Made by a program: the position numbers and the translations under genes. The notes below the pieces were generated by a model. The model was not told where the DNA came from and did no database searches. It saw only the letters and a list, made by a program, of their open reading frames with translations. From JAZOTM01 sp045657625 (GTDB lineage Bacteria > Bacillota > Clostridia > Lachnospirales > Lachnospiraceae), in NCBI GenBank assembly GCA_045657625.1, contig JAZOTM010000005.1:1-55924 (forward strand): a stretch of 55,924 bases of DNA, written 5' to 3'. Every line of letters begins with the position of its first letter. The first letter of the stretch is position 1. This document shows positions 41,795 to 51,025 of this stretch, one piece after another.

Positions 41795-42955
41795 TTAACA
41801 TTCTCTGGCTGATACCGCTTTGTGGTCCTTGTAAAATACACGGGGCACACGTTTTCCGATATCACAGGCTTGTTCGTAGTTGAAGCGACCGGATAATTCT
41901 CCGATTTCTTCGATGGTAATGGACTCTTCTTGATCGGTTCCAATCAAAATGACTTCATCTCCAATTTGTACATCCGGAATATGAGAAATATCCACCATGA
42001 ATTGATCCATACAGACTCTGCCGCGAATAGGGGCTTTTACTCCGTGAATCAAGACATAGCCTTTGTTGGAAAGGCTTCTTGGATATCCGTCTGCGTAACC
42101 CACCGGGATGGTGGCAATGCGCGCATCATTTTCCAATGTATAAGAACCACCATAACCGATACTTCTTCCTTTTTCAAGGGTTTTAATATAAGAAATGTGG
42201 CTAATTAAAGATAATACCGGTTTTAAATCGATATTTTCTTTTTTTACTTCATCCGATGGCCAAAGACCGTAAAGGATAATTCCGGCACGGACAAAATCCA
42301 GATTCATTTCCGGCAAATCAATGATACCGGCACTGTTGGAACAATGTTTGTATGGAATATGTAGTCCACGGTCTTCCAACATTTGTACCATTTTTAAAAA
42401 CAAATCAAATTGCTTTTGTGTGGCGGATTTATCTGTCTCATCCGCTTTTGCAAAATGGGTGAAAATACCTTCCACCTTGATGTTTTCTAACTGGGAAATG
42501 GCAAGGGCTAAATCGGCATCTTCTTCTGTTACCTGCATGCCGATACGACTCATGCCGGTGTCTATTTTTAAATGAATCGGTAAAATTTTTCCTTGTTTTT
42601 TGGCCTCTTGTGAAAGGGCTTTCGCCATATCCAGGGTGAATACAGCGCTGATCAAGTCATAAGAAACCAATTCTTCATATTCGTCTTCAAAGGAATAACC
42701 TAAAATTAAAATCGGCTTGTTTATATTTGCTTCGCGAAGCGCAACGCCTTCGGCTACAGTTGCTACGCAAAAACCATAGACAAAATCTTTTTCTTCGGCG
42801 ATTTGGGCCAGTTCCAATGCCCCGTGTCCATATGCATCTGCTTTTACAACGCAGAATACTTTGGTCTGATCTTGAATACAGTTGTGAATTTGATCTAAGT
42901 TGTATGCGAAAGCATCCAGGTCAATATTTGCTTTCACGCGATGATAGGATTTCAT
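41795..42955 (-). CDS. alr: Alanine racemase
   Basis: A 386-residue PLP enzyme making D-alanine for peptidoglycan. VVKADAYGHGALEL carries the Schiff-base Lys38; MSRIGMQ, HCSNSAGI, RAGIILYGLWP and the second-domain GYGGSYTLENDARIATIPVGYADGY with the catalytic tyrosine region and RVCMDQFMVDIS all fit. It lies between nnr and the CorC-like gene. D-Ala supply complements the wall genes elsewhere in the window. Confidence 0.96.
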   Translation of the reverse strand: MKSYHRVKANIDLDAFAYNLDQIHNCIQDQTKVFCVVKADAYGHGALELAQIAEEKDFVYGFCVATVAEGVALREANINKPILILGYSFEDEYEELVSYDLISAVFTLDMAKALSQEAKKQGKILPIHLKIDTGMSRIGMQVTEEDADLALAISQLENIKVEGIFTHFAKADETDKSATQKQFDLFLKMVQMLEDRGLHIPYKHCSNSAGIIDLPEMNLDFVRAGIILYGLWPSDEVKKENIDLKPVLSLISHISYIKTLEKGRSIGYGGSYTLENDARIATIPVGYADGYPRSLSNKGYVLIHGVKAPIRGRVCMDQFMVDISHIPDVQIGDEVILIGTDQEESITIEEIGELSGRFNYEQACDIGKRVPRVFYKDHKAVSAREC

Positions 42956-43005
42956 ATTACTAACCTCTATATTTCAATTTTTTGATTGTAAGCCATAATT
43001 GGTGT

Positions 43006-44493
43006 TTAACAATCAAGATACTTTAAACATTCTAATATATCTCGGGCCATAATTGAAGAAGAACTTTGATTTTTCTTGGCAAAGTCTCCCGCAGCGCTAT
43101 GCTGATAGACCCCAAAAAGTGCAGCATCCTTCGGAGAAAGACCCTGTGCAAGGTGTCCGGCAATGACGCCACTTAGGATATCACCGGATCCGGCAGTTGC
43201 CATTCCCTCATTTCCAAATTGGTTGAGGTACAACTTCTCATATGGAATACCGGTAACTGTACAAGCATCCTTGCGTACCACAATACAGTTCAAATCATTG
43301 GATAAGTCCTGTACGGTGGAAATGGGATTTTCTTTTAAATAACCAATGGGTAATTCTGTTAAAGCAGACATTTCTCCCATATGCGGCGTTAAAATACAGT
43401 CCACATGCGGAATGCGTAACCACTCTAAATGATTGGCAAGAATCCGCAGTCCATCGGCATCAATCACCAGAGGCACTGAGGCAGATTTGAAAACACAGGA
43501 AAATAATTTTTCAGCAAAATCGTCTCGTCCCAATCCGGGGCCCAGCACAATGGCATCGGCTTCTTGCACCGCTTGAATTACGGTCTTCTCTTCTAATTTA
43601 CCATGTTTGTATGGAAGAAATATGGCCTCCGGAAGAATACTTTGGTAAATACTACGATTTTCTTCGTCGGATAAAATCTTTACAATTCCGGCGCCGGTAC
43701 GATAAGCAGCAAGCGAAGAAAAATAAGCGGCTCCTGCCATATTTAAGCTTCCACCAACCACCAGGACTTGGCCAAAGGTTCCCTTGTGGCCGTCGGGTTT
43801 TCGTTTTGGCAAATGTTGAAAGTCTTCTGCTTCCGGTAGGATGCAGGTAGGTGTTTTTTCTAAGAAACTTTTTTCTGTAATATCAATGGATTCCACATAA
43901 ACTTTTCCGGAAAGGGTTCTGCCCGGGTAAAGGATATGCCCTCTTTTTAGAAAAGAAAAAGTGATGGTTGCATCTGCGGGCAAAGCCTGACCTAAAACCA
44001 TTCCGTTTTCACAGGATATGCCGGAGGGAATATCAATGGCTACCACCTTGCAACCCAATTCTTGCACTCGCGTAAAAATAGAGACAAAGGGTTCTTCCAC
44101 GTCTCGGGATAACCCGGTACCAAAAATACCGTCAATGCAAAGATCTTGCGGAGTGATTTCTGCCAAGGAAATCTCAGAAATTCCAAGTTCCTTGCAGATT
44201 TTGTGCTGTTTTCTGCAAAGGGATTTTGCATCTGCTTCCTTTGGAACCAAAAGCACAACGTTTCGTTGCAATAAATGGAGTTGTCTTGCAATCGCAAAGC
44301 CGTCTCCACCGTTGTTTCCACTGCCGCACAAGACGACTATGCGCATCTTACAATCCACAAAATCAAGGGCCTGAAATCGTCTTACAAAGGCGGTGGCAGC
44401 CTGCTCCATTAAAATTTCCGGAGCAATGCCAAGCACATTGCTGGTGTTCTTATCATATGTTGTCATTTCTTTTCCGGATACAACCCACTTCAT
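43006..44493 (-). CDS. nnr: Bifunctional NAD(P)H-hydrate epimerase/dehydratase
   Basis: A 495-residue repair enzyme for hydrated NAD(P)H. The N-terminal epimerase domain (about 1-210) has LCGSGNNGGDGFAIARQL and DGIFGTGLSRDV. The C-terminal ribokinase-like ADP-dependent dehydratase (about 220-495) has GPGLGRDDF, VIDADGLRIL, LTPHMGEMSAL and GSGDILSGVIAGHLAQGLSP. AGGAGGG precedes the ATG. Clustering with rex suggests a local theme of nicotinamide cofactor homeostasis. Confidence 0.95.
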   Translation of the reverse strand: MKWVVSGKEMTTYDKNTSNVLGIAPEILMEQAATAFVRRFQALDFVDCKMRIVVLCGSGNNGGDGFAIARQLHLLQRNVVLLVPKEADAKSLCRKQHKICKELGISEISLAEITPQDLCIDGIFGTGLSRDVEEPFVSIFTRVQELGCKVVAIDIPSGISCENGMVLGQALPADATITFSFLKRGHILYPGRTLSGKVYVESIDITEKSFLEKTPTCILPEAEDFQHLPKRKPDGHKGTFGQVLVVGGSLNMAGAAYFSSLAAYRTGAGIVKILSDEENRSIYQSILPEAIFLPYKHGKLEEKTVIQAVQEADAIVLGPGLGRDDFAEKLFSCVFKSASVPLVIDADGLRILANHLEWLRIPHVDCILTPHMGEMSALTELPIGYLKENPISTVQDLSNDLNCIVVRKDACTVTGIPYEKLYLNQFGNEGMATAGSGDILSGVIAGHLAQGLSPKDAALFGVYQHSAAGDFAKKNQSSSSIMARDILECLKYLDC

Positions 44494-44526
44494 AGTTTCC
44501 CTCCTGATAGAAAATGGATATACACA

Positions 44527-44553
44527 AAACGCTTCGCCACCGGCGAAGCGTTT
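44527..44553 (-). terminator. Intrinsic terminator after the rex-linked coiled-coil gene
   Basis: A 12-bp stem with a 3-nt loop, AAACGCTTCGCC (44527-44538) and its complement (44542-44553). On the minus strand it is followed by TGTGTATAT after TTTT, and it overlaps the stop codon of the gene at 44552. The short T-run suggests incomplete termination. Confidence 0.7.
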
Positions 44554-45190
44554 ATTCAGATTCTTTTTTCTCTTCTTTTTTTGATAAATCTACGTCATTG
44601 TTTTCGATATCAAAGATATCGACTACCTTGGCGCCAAACACATCATGCATGTAAGAATACATTTGTTTGCTATTTATCTCACGGTTTTGTTTTTTCACTA
44701 CATTCACTTTTAAATCATGCCGTACTTGCGCAATCCACTTTGTGATTTCGTCAATTTCTACGGCATTCGAACGAAAAGTCTTATAACAGTATGCGACTGT
44801 CATATTCATAAGTTCGTCATTGCAATCTTTCACAATCTTTGGAAGTTCCAGAATGCGATCCTGTTTTTCTTCTAACTGGGTATTGATATCGTCAATCAAA
44901 CGACGATCTTCATCCAGTTTTTTTCGATTGATATCATCGACTTTATCTTCATGGGTACCGTCCATGTTTTGCACGATATTGTCCATGAGTGTATTTTTTA
45001 ATTTTCTTAAGTCTTTCTCTTCTTGTTTTAGTCTGGCCTGTTCGCGGAGTAAGTCGTTTAACACCTGCTCCTGCTCTACAATTTCATCCGGTTTTCCGTT
45101 TAAACGAAACAACTGATGCCATTTCTGATCCAATACTAAAATAGGAATTTTGGCTTCGTGAATGTATTCTCTATAATTTTTTTCTCTCAA
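44552..45190 (-). CDS. Coiled-coil protein of unknown function in the rex operon
   Basis: A 212-residue charged, soluble protein. A long heptad-rich helical stretch covers about 35-110 (EQEQVLNDLLREQARLKQEE, then a second helix ending EEKQDRILELPKI). The N-terminal IPILVLDQKWHQLF and the C-terminal part (DEITKWIAQVRHDLK) are well ordered in appearance; the tail is Lys/Glu-rich. No known family recognised. It begins 18 bp after rex and ends in a terminator, so it is the partner gene of rex and should follow the same control. Confidence 0.75.
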   Translation of the reverse strand: MREKNYREYIHEAKIPILVLDQKWHQLFRLNGKPDEIVEQEQVLNDLLREQARLKQEEKDLRKLKNTLMDNIVQNMDGTHEDKVDDINRKKLDEDRRLIDDINTQLEEKQDRILELPKIVKDCNDELMNMTVAYCYKTFRSNAVEIDEITKWIAQVRHDLKVNVVKKQNREINSKQMYSYMHDVFGAKVVDIFDIENNDVDLSKKEEKKESE

Positions 45191-45208
45191 AAAATCACCC
45201 CGATGGAA

Positions 45209-45838
45209 TTACTGGTTTTGCGTCATATTATAGGATAATTGCATTAAACTGTCGGATAAGTGTACATTTTCCACTACCACGTCATCGTCTACTTCCAAAT
45301 CCACATGGGCAAAATTCCAAATTGCTTTAATTCCGTTTTGTACCAAATAATCAGCTACTTCTGTAGCCGCTTTCTTTGGTATGGTTAATGCTGCGATATC
45401 AACTTGGTTGCTACGCACAAAGTCCGGCAACTCATCCATGCTGTGAATTACCACATTGTCACGAATGCGTTTTCCTTTTAGCTCCAAATTGTTATCGAAA
45501 AGACCAACTATGACAAAGCCAAGTTTATCGAATTTTACATAATTGGCAATCGCCTGTCCTAAATTTCCGGCACCAATGACAATGATATTATGGGTATTGT
45601 CCAATCCTAAAATTTTACCGATTTCTTCGTATAAAAATTTAACATTATACCCATATCCCTGCTGTCCAAAACCGCCAAAATTATTTAAATCCTGGCGGAT
45701 TTGGGAAGCAGTTACATGCATTCGCTCACTTAATTCGTTGGAGGAAATGCGTTCCACATCTTCATCAATCAGCTCACCCAGATATCGATAGTAACGAGGC
45801 ATTCTTCGTATTACCGCTTGTGAAATTTCCTTGCTCAC
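45209..45838 (-). CDS. rex: Redox-sensing transcriptional repressor Rex
   Basis: A 209-residue repressor that senses the NADH/NAD ratio and controls fermentation genes. The winged-helix domain spans about 1-80 (ISQAVIRRMPRYYRYLGEL, ISSNELSERMHVTASQIRQDLNNFG), the Rossmann domain about 85-209 with VIGAGNLGQAIANY. The C-terminal swap helix (HLSDSLMQLSYNM) is present. GGAGGCAG precedes the ATG. The promoter carries a likely Rex box, so autoregulation is probable. In this family Rex often controls butyrate, alcohol and hydrogen metabolism genes, none of which lies here. Confidence 0.96.
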   Translation of the reverse strand: MSKEISQAVIRRMPRYYRYLGELIDEDVERISSNELSERMHVTASQIRQDLNNFGGFGQQGYGYNVKFLYEEIGKILGLDNTHNIIVIGAGNLGQAIANYVKFDKLGFVIVGLFDNNLELKGKRIRDNVVIHSMDELPDFVRSNQVDIAALTIPKKAATEVADYLVQNGIKAIWNFAHVDLEVDDDVVVENVHLSDSLMQLSYNMTQNQ

Positions 45839-45850
45839 TTCACTGCCTCC

Positions 45851-45868
45851 TTGTTAATTCTAAGACAA
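45851..45868. promoter_or_regulatory. Probable Rex operator
   Basis: TTGTTAATTCTAAGACAA: one perfect half-site of the clostridial TTGTTAA-n4-TTAACAA consensus and a 4-of-7 second half (11/14 in all). It overlaps the edge of the -10 box and the predicted start point of rex. Confidence 0.5.
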
Positions 45869-45896
45869 TTATAATAAGTTGTTGTTAGTGTGTCAA
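45868..45896 (-). promoter_or_regulatory. Strong sigma-A promoter of rex
   Basis: Minus strand TTGACA (45891-45896), 17 bp, TATAAT (45868-45873): both boxes match consensus. A second TTGACA lies 8 bp further upstream (45899-45904) as a tandem copy. Confidence 0.85.
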
Positions 45897-45921
45897 TGTG
45901 TCAAAGTTTTAACAACCGGAA

Positions 45922-47133
45922 TTAAGCATAGATTTTTTCTAAAGTTTTTCTAATCTCTTTGATAAAATCTTCGCTATTCAAAACAGTAGGATTTTCTAAC
46001 TCTGTAATTAAAGCCAAGTCCTTTGTCATTCTTCCACTTTCGATGGTGTCGATACATGCCTGTTCCAAAGCATTTGCAAACTTGCAAAGCGCTTCGTTGT
46101 TGTCTAATTCTCCACGTTTGCGAAGTGCACCGCTCCAAGCAAAAATAGTAGCTACAGAGTTGGTAGATGTCTCTTCTCCCTTTAAATGTTTGTAATAATG
46201 TCTCTGTACCGTTCCGTGAGCAGCTTCATACTCATAATATCCCTGCGGAGAAACCAATACAGATGTCATCATAGCAAGAGAACCACATGCGGAAGAAATC
46301 ATGTCACTCATAACGTCTCCGTCATAGTTCTTGCATGCCCAGATAAATCCACCTTCTGATTTCATGACACGAGCAACTGCGTCATCAATCAAAGTATAGA
46401 AATAAGTGATGCCGGCCTGTTCAAATCTTTCTTTGTATTCTTTGTCAAAGATTTCCTGGAAAATATCTTTGAAAGTATGATCGTATTTTTTGGAAATGGT
46501 ATCCTTGGTTGCAAACCAAAGATCCTTCTTCTGATCCAATGCGTATTCAAAGCAGCTCTTTGCAAAACTTTCAATGGAATTGTCTAAGTTGTGCTGTCCT
46601 TGTAATACACCAGGGCCTTGGAAGACATGAATCAATTCTCTGGTTTCTGTTCCGTCTTCTGCAGTAAATACCAATTCTGCTTTTCCGGCACCCGGAATCT
46701 TCATTTCAGATGCTTTGTAAACATCTCCATAAGCATGTCTTGCAATGGTAATTGGCTGTTTCCAATTCTTTACACATGGTTCGATGCCCTTTACTTTGAT
46801 CGGGGTACGGAAAACAGTTCCATCCAAAATGGCACGGATGGTTCCGTTTGGACTCTTCCACATTTCCTTTAAGTCATACTCTTCCATACGTGCAGCATTT
46901 GGAGTAATGGTGGCGCATTTTACAGCGACACCATATTTCTTTGTGGCATTTGCGGAATCTACAGTAACCTGATCATTGGTTTCGTTTCTGTATTCCAATC
47001 CCAAATCATAGTATTCGGTATTTAAGTCAATGAAAGGAAGTAACAATTCATCCTTGATCATTTTCCATAAGATTCTGGTCATTTCATCCCCATCCATCTC
47101 AACGAGGGGGGTGGTCATTTTGATTTTTTCCAT
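45922..47133 (-). CDS. icd: Isocitrate dehydrogenase, NADP-type
   Basis: A 403-residue enzyme for oxidative decarboxylation of isocitrate to 2-oxoglutarate. The start at 47133 has GGAG 7 nt upstream; an in-frame TTG at 47145 lies within that region. N-terminal TTPLVEMDGDEMTRILWKMIKDELLLPF-type sequence (MVEMDGDEMTRI core), RHAYGDVYKA, LIDDAVARVMKSEGGFIWACKNYDGD and GTVQRHYYKHLKGEETSTNSVATIFAW identify the eukaryotic-like dimeric NADP-dependent class. It follows leuS by about 20 bp. It would supply 2-oxoglutarate for glutamate synthesis. Confidence 0.95.
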   Translation of the reverse strand: MEKIKMTTPLVEMDGDEMTRILWKMIKDELLLPFIDLNTEYYDLGLEYRNETNDQVTVDSANATKKYGVAVKCATITPNAARMEEYDLKEMWKSPNGTIRAILDGTVFRTPIKVKGIEPCVKNWKQPITIARHAYGDVYKASEMKIPGAGKAELVFTAEDGTETRELIHVFQGPGVLQGQHNLDNSIESFAKSCFEYALDQKKDLWFATKDTISKKYDHTFKDIFQEIFDKEYKERFEQAGITYFYTLIDDAVARVMKSEGGFIWACKNYDGDVMSDMISSACGSLAMMTSVLVSPQGYYEYEAAHGTVQRHYYKHLKGEETSTNSVATIFAWSGALRKRGELDNNEALCKFANALEQACIDTIESGRMTKDLALITELENPTVLNSEDFIKEIRKTLEKIYA

Positions 47134-47152
47134 ATCGATCTCCAACTATTTT

Positions 47153-49555
47153 TTATTTCACTACGAAGTTTAAAATTTTGCCCGGTACATAAATTTCTTT
47201 TACCAAGGTCTTTCCTTCTAAGAATTTCTTGATGTTTTCATCTTCTTTTGCGGATGCCAAAGCTTCTTCCTTGGTGCAATCTGCTGCCAAAGATACAGTT
47301 CCTCTGACTTTACCGTTTACCTGTACACCGATGGTAACTGTGCTGTCTACGGTTTTTGCTTCATCATATTCCGGCCATGCAGAAACGGTTAAGAAACCTT
47401 CTCCGCCTAAGGACTCCCAGATTTCTTCTGTAATATGAGGAGCAAATGGGCTTAACAACTTAATGAAGTTGACATAGTCCTCTTTGGTAATGGCGCCGGC
47501 TTTATTGAAGTCATTTAACAAGGTCATAAGTGCAGCAATTGCAGTATTGTACTTCATGCTTTCGATGTCTTCGGAAACCTTCTTAATGGTCTTATGTACT
47601 TTGGACTCGATTTCCGGATTTTCTTTTTCTAAGGTCATGATTTCTTCCAAAGAAAGCACTCTTTCCAAGAAACGTTTACACCCCTTTACAGCATCATCGT
47701 TCCATGGTGCGGCTGCCTGATAATCACCCATGAATAATACGTAAACACGTAAGGTATCGGCACCAAACTGTTCAATGATATCCAATGGATCAATAACATT
47801 TCCTTTGGATTTTGACATCTTATCTCCGTCAGAGCCTAAAATAAGTCCCTGATAAGAACGTTTCTGATATGGTTCCGGAGTATTTACTTCTCCGATATCA
47901 TATAAGAATTGATGCCAGAATCTGGAATAAAGAAGATGGCGGGTAACGTGTTCCATACCACCATTGTACCAATCTACAGGCATCCAATATTTTAATTTTT
48001 CTTTATCAGCAAATGCTTTGTCATTGTGTGGATCACAGAAACGAAGGAAATACCAAGAAGATCCTGCCCACTGTGGCATGGTATCAGTTTCTCTCTTTGC
48101 GTCCTTTCCACACTTCGGGCACTTGCAATTTACGAAGGATTCAATTTTTGCAAGTGGAGACTGTCCGTCAGTACCCGGTTCGAAGTTTTCAACATCCGGT
48201 AAAGTAAGTGGCAATTCTTCATAAGGAACACCGACTGTACCACAGTCCGGACAATGTACAAGCGGGATTGGCTCTCCCCAGTAACGCTGGCGGTTGAATG
48301 CCCAGTCTTTCATTTTATACTGAACACCCTTGTGTCCAATGCCCTTCTTTTCTAATTCTTCCAACATTCTGGCAATGGAATCTTTTTTGTTGTCGTAAAC
48401 ATTTAAGAAATCGGAATTAATCATTTTTCCGTCGCCGGTGTATGCTTCTTCTTCGATGTTTCCGCCTTCGATTACCTGAATGATTGGCACATTGAATTTC
48501 TTTGCAAATTCATAGTCTCTCTGATCGTGTGCAGGAACCGCCATAATTGCGCCGGTACCATAACCCATCATGACATAATCAGCAATGAAAATCGGGATAT
48601 TCTTGCCGGTAATTGGATTGATGGCTTCAAAACCTTCCAAACGGACACCGGTTTTTTCTTTTACAAGCTGTGTACGCTCAAATTCTGTCTTCTTTGCGCA
48701 CTCTTCTCTGTATGCCAATACTTCGTCAAAGTTTTTGATTTTGTCCTTGTACTGGTCTAACAATGGATGTTCCGGAGCCATAACCATAAAGGTAACACCA
48801 AATAAGGTATCGCAACGAGTGGTGTAAATTTCTAATTTCTCCGGGATATCTGCGATTTCAAAATTCACAAATGCACCGGTGGATTTTCCAATCCAAGATA
48901 CTTCCTGCTGTTTGATGCTATCCGGATAATCCACATCATCCAAACCATCTAATAAACGATCTGCATAGTCGGTAATACGTAAATACCAAACATCCTTAGA
49001 CATCTGTACAACATCACTGTGGCAGATATCACATTTTCCACCCTGGGAATCTTCATTGGATAATACTACCTTACAATGTGGGCAATAATTTACCAATGTT
49101 TTTGCACGGAAAACAAGACCTTTTTCAAATAATTTCAAAAAGATCCACTGGGTCCATTTATAGTAATCAGGAAGGGAAGTTGAAATTTCACGACTCCAAT
49201 CAAAAGAAAAACCAACGGCCTTCATCTGTTTTTTGAATTTTTCCACATTCTTCACGGTGATTTCGTGAGGATGGGTGTTGGTTTTGATGGCATAGTTTTC
49301 TGCCGGCAATCCGAAAGAATCGAATCCCATTGGGAATAATACATTGTATCCCTGCATTCTTCTCTTTCTGGATAATACTTCGATACTGGAATATGCCTTG
49401 ATATGGCCTACGTGCATTCCGGCACCTGAAGGATAAGGGAATTCTACTAATCCGTAGAATTTTGGCTTTTCAGAAAAGTCTTCAGCCTGAAAAATTTTGG
49501 CTTCTTCCCATTTCTGCTGCCATTTTGATTCAACACGCTTAAAATTATATTTCAT
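47153..49555 (-). CDS. leuS: Leucyl-tRNA synthetase
   Basis: An 800-residue class I aminoacyl-tRNA synthetase. The HIGH-type box is PYPSGAGMHVGHIKAY, the zinc knuckle is NYCPHCKVVLSNEDSQGGKCDICHS (CxxC twice), and the KMSKS loop is DGDKMSKSKGN. The CP1 editing domain (TRCDTLFGVTFMVMAPEHPLL and GYGTGAIMAVPAHDQRD) is present, and the C-terminal domain is normal. Promoter TTGGAA-17-TATTGT precedes it; the upstream gap of 126 bp has no room for a T-box leader. Confidence 0.97.
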   Translation of the reverse strand: MKYNFKRVESKWQQKWEEAKIFQAEDFSEKPKFYGLVEFPYPSGAGMHVGHIKAYSSIEVLSRKRRMQGYNVLFPMGFDSFGLPAENYAIKTNTHPHEITVKNVEKFKKQMKAVGFSFDWSREISTSLPDYYKWTQWIFLKLFEKGLVFRAKTLVNYCPHCKVVLSNEDSQGGKCDICHSDVVQMSKDVWYLRITDYADRLLDGLDDVDYPDSIKQQEVSWIGKSTGAFVNFEIADIPEKLEIYTTRCDTLFGVTFMVMAPEHPLLDQYKDKIKNFDEVLAYREECAKKTEFERTQLVKEKTGVRLEGFEAINPITGKNIPIFIADYVMMGYGTGAIMAVPAHDQRDYEFAKKFNVPIIQVIEGGNIEEEAYTGDGKMINSDFLNVYDNKKDSIARMLEELEKKGIGHKGVQYKMKDWAFNRQRYWGEPIPLVHCPDCGTVGVPYEELPLTLPDVENFEPGTDGQSPLAKIESFVNCKCPKCGKDAKRETDTMPQWAGSSWYFLRFCDPHNDKAFADKEKLKYWMPVDWYNGGMEHVTRHLLYSRFWHQFLYDIGEVNTPEPYQKRSYQGLILGSDGDKMSKSKGNVIDPLDIIEQFGADTLRVYVLFMGDYQAAAPWNDDAVKGCKRFLERVLSLEEIMTLEKENPEIESKVHKTIKKVSEDIESMKYNTAIAALMTLLNDFNKAGAITKEDYVNFIKLLSPFAPHITEEIWESLGGEGFLTVSAWPEYDEAKTVDSTVTIGVQVNGKVRGTVSLAADCTKEEALASAKEDENIKKFLEGKTLVKEIYVPGKILNFVVK

Positions 49556-49593
49556 CTTCTCAGTTCCTTTCGATAAAAATCTTCATCCCTACT

Positions 49594-49622
49594 ACAATAC
49601 AACTTTTTATGCAATTTTCCAA
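49594..49622 (-). promoter_or_regulatory. Promoter of leuS-icd
   Basis: Minus strand TTGGAA (49617-49622), 17 bp, TATTGT (49594-49599). Confidence 0.5.
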
Positions 49623-49634
49623 CAAGAAAATAAA

Positions 49635-49667
49635 AAAACTCGATAGAAAATCTACCGAGTTTTTTTT
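49635..49667 (-). terminator. Intrinsic terminator of the secreted-protein gene
   Basis: AAACTCG-x-TAGA arms of 12 bp with one A-C mismatch and a 3-nt loop, followed on the minus strand by TTTTTTTA. It ends the fusA-like/secreted protein unit. Confidence 0.82.
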
Positions 49668-49681
49668 GAAAAAATGATTTT

Positions 49682-51007
49682 TTATTCATCTAAATGAACG
49701 ATGACAACTTTGTCGATGGGGGCTTCTGCTGTACCATTTCCGTCTGTTCCTTCGAAATATTTAAATCCGGCAGATTCAAATAAAACGTATAAATCTCCAT
49801 TTACGAATTCAATTTCTTCGGAACATGGAGGCATTTCTACCACCATAATCGGGCTGCCTAAGGTTTCGTGAATCATCACAGGTCGCTCATATACCTTGAG
49901 GTAAGAAGAACAAGTACGTCCATAGGAAGTACTGTAGTAAACATGCCCCTTATCGTCGAAGGCTAGGCCTTGTACCCTGCTGGGAATACGATAAGAAAAT
50001 CCTTCTTCTAAGGTATCGCTTTCACTGTCATAAGAATATGTGACCATGACAGATTGGAAAATCTTTGTAGTGGTGGCCACATAGAGCTCTCCGTCATAAT
50101 AGGTGATGCAGGAGGGCTTGTTGGAAACCTCATAAGCTTCGATATGTTTGGAAATATCAATGGTACTTTGGATGTCCCATCGCACTAAAGTCTGGATATA
50201 CTTGTAGGACAAACGTTGGATGGTATTGTTGTCGGAATGGCAAACCCAAACATTTTCTCCGTCATAAGTAATTCCACCCAAATGTGAGCCTACTTTCATG
50301 CCAAGTGTGGTCAAATAAGAACCATCTTTAATATCGAAAATATACAAACATCCGGGAACTTCTTCGGAATCAGCCGGATAAGAAGAAATTAAAATGTAGT
50401 CTTCGGTCAAGCAGATTCCTTGCGGACATTGGTTTTCACTGGTGATTTTTTCCTGCATGCTATCCATTTCTCTGGTAGATGGCATACCCGGAATCGCCAC
50501 ATCCTCTAATAAACTGTAATCATAATCCAAAAGCGTACTGCCGGTGGATTCGTGGAATAAGGATACCTTGTGGTAATTGTAGTTTTCTAAGTTGTAATTG
50601 GTATCAATGGCTTCGGTCCAACGGGCATACAATTCGTATTTGGATTGATTGATAATCGTAATAGAACTGATTTTTTCCGTGTAATTACTGTCTGTATACC
50701 ATCCTGCGAAGTTGTACCCTTCTCTTTCCGGAACCGGTAAATCGATGGGCAAATCGTCGGAGTGGATGATATAAGGTGCATCGGAAGGATTGCTGCCGCC
50801 ATACATATGATAGGAAAACGTGGCTCGGCTATAAATCGGAACCAACTGTACGCTTTCCGGCTCATCATACAATGGCAACATTAGATTCGTCGCATGGGAA
50901 GTGTCACATGTATCAGCTGACAAATTTTCAGCCAAAACACGGCCCTGAATAAAACAAACACCTATTAGTACGATACTAATAAAGAAAAAGAATTTCTGTC
51001 TTCCCAT
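49682..51007 (-). CDS. Secreted InlB-repeat and propeller-like protein
   Basis: A 441-residue exported protein. A signal peptide spans about 1-26 (FFFFISIVLIGVCFIQGRVLA). Residues about 63-130 form one Listeria-Bacteroides (InlB B) repeat, recognised by REGYNFAGWYTDSNYTEKIS and ending YELYARW. From about 190 on, beta-rich repeats (GITYDGENVWVCHSDNNTIQRL, CITYYDGELYVATTTKIF, GLAFDDKGHVYYSTSYGR) look like blades of a beta-propeller. No sortase motif, so it is probably released or held by other means. It follows the EF-G paralogue after 18 bp with GGTGAGG. Confidence 0.75.
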   Translation of the reverse strand: MGRQKFFFFISIVLIGVCFIQGRVLAENLSADTCDTSHATNLMLPLYDEPESVQLVPIYSRATFSYHMYGGSNPSDAPYIIHSDDLPIDLPVPEREGYNFAGWYTDSNYTEKISSITIINQSKYELYARWTEAIDTNYNLENYNYHKVSLFHESTGSTLLDYDYSLLEDVAIPGMPSTREMDSMQEKITSENQCPQGICLTEDYILISSYPADSEEVPGCLYIFDIKDGSYLTTLGMKVGSHLGGITYDGENVWVCHSDNNTIQRLSYKYIQTLVRWDIQSTIDISKHIEAYEVSNKPSCITYYDGELYVATTTKIFQSVMVTYSYDSESDTLEEGFSYRIPSRVQGLAFDDKGHVYYSTSYGRTCSSYLKVYERPVMIHETLGSPIMVVEMPPCSEEIEFVNGDLYVLFESAGFKYFEGTDGNGTAEAPIDKVVIVHLDE

Positions 51008-51025
51008 GCAACCCTCACCTTTCTG

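Noticed and set aside
43001..43016. Rex-like half-site TTTAACAATC in the alr-nnr gap
   Set aside because: Only one half-site, partly made by the nnr stop codon, and not near a promoter.
49556..49681. T-box leader for leuS
   Set aside because: The gap is 126 bp and contains the terminator of the next gene; no specifier stem or T-box sequence is visible.
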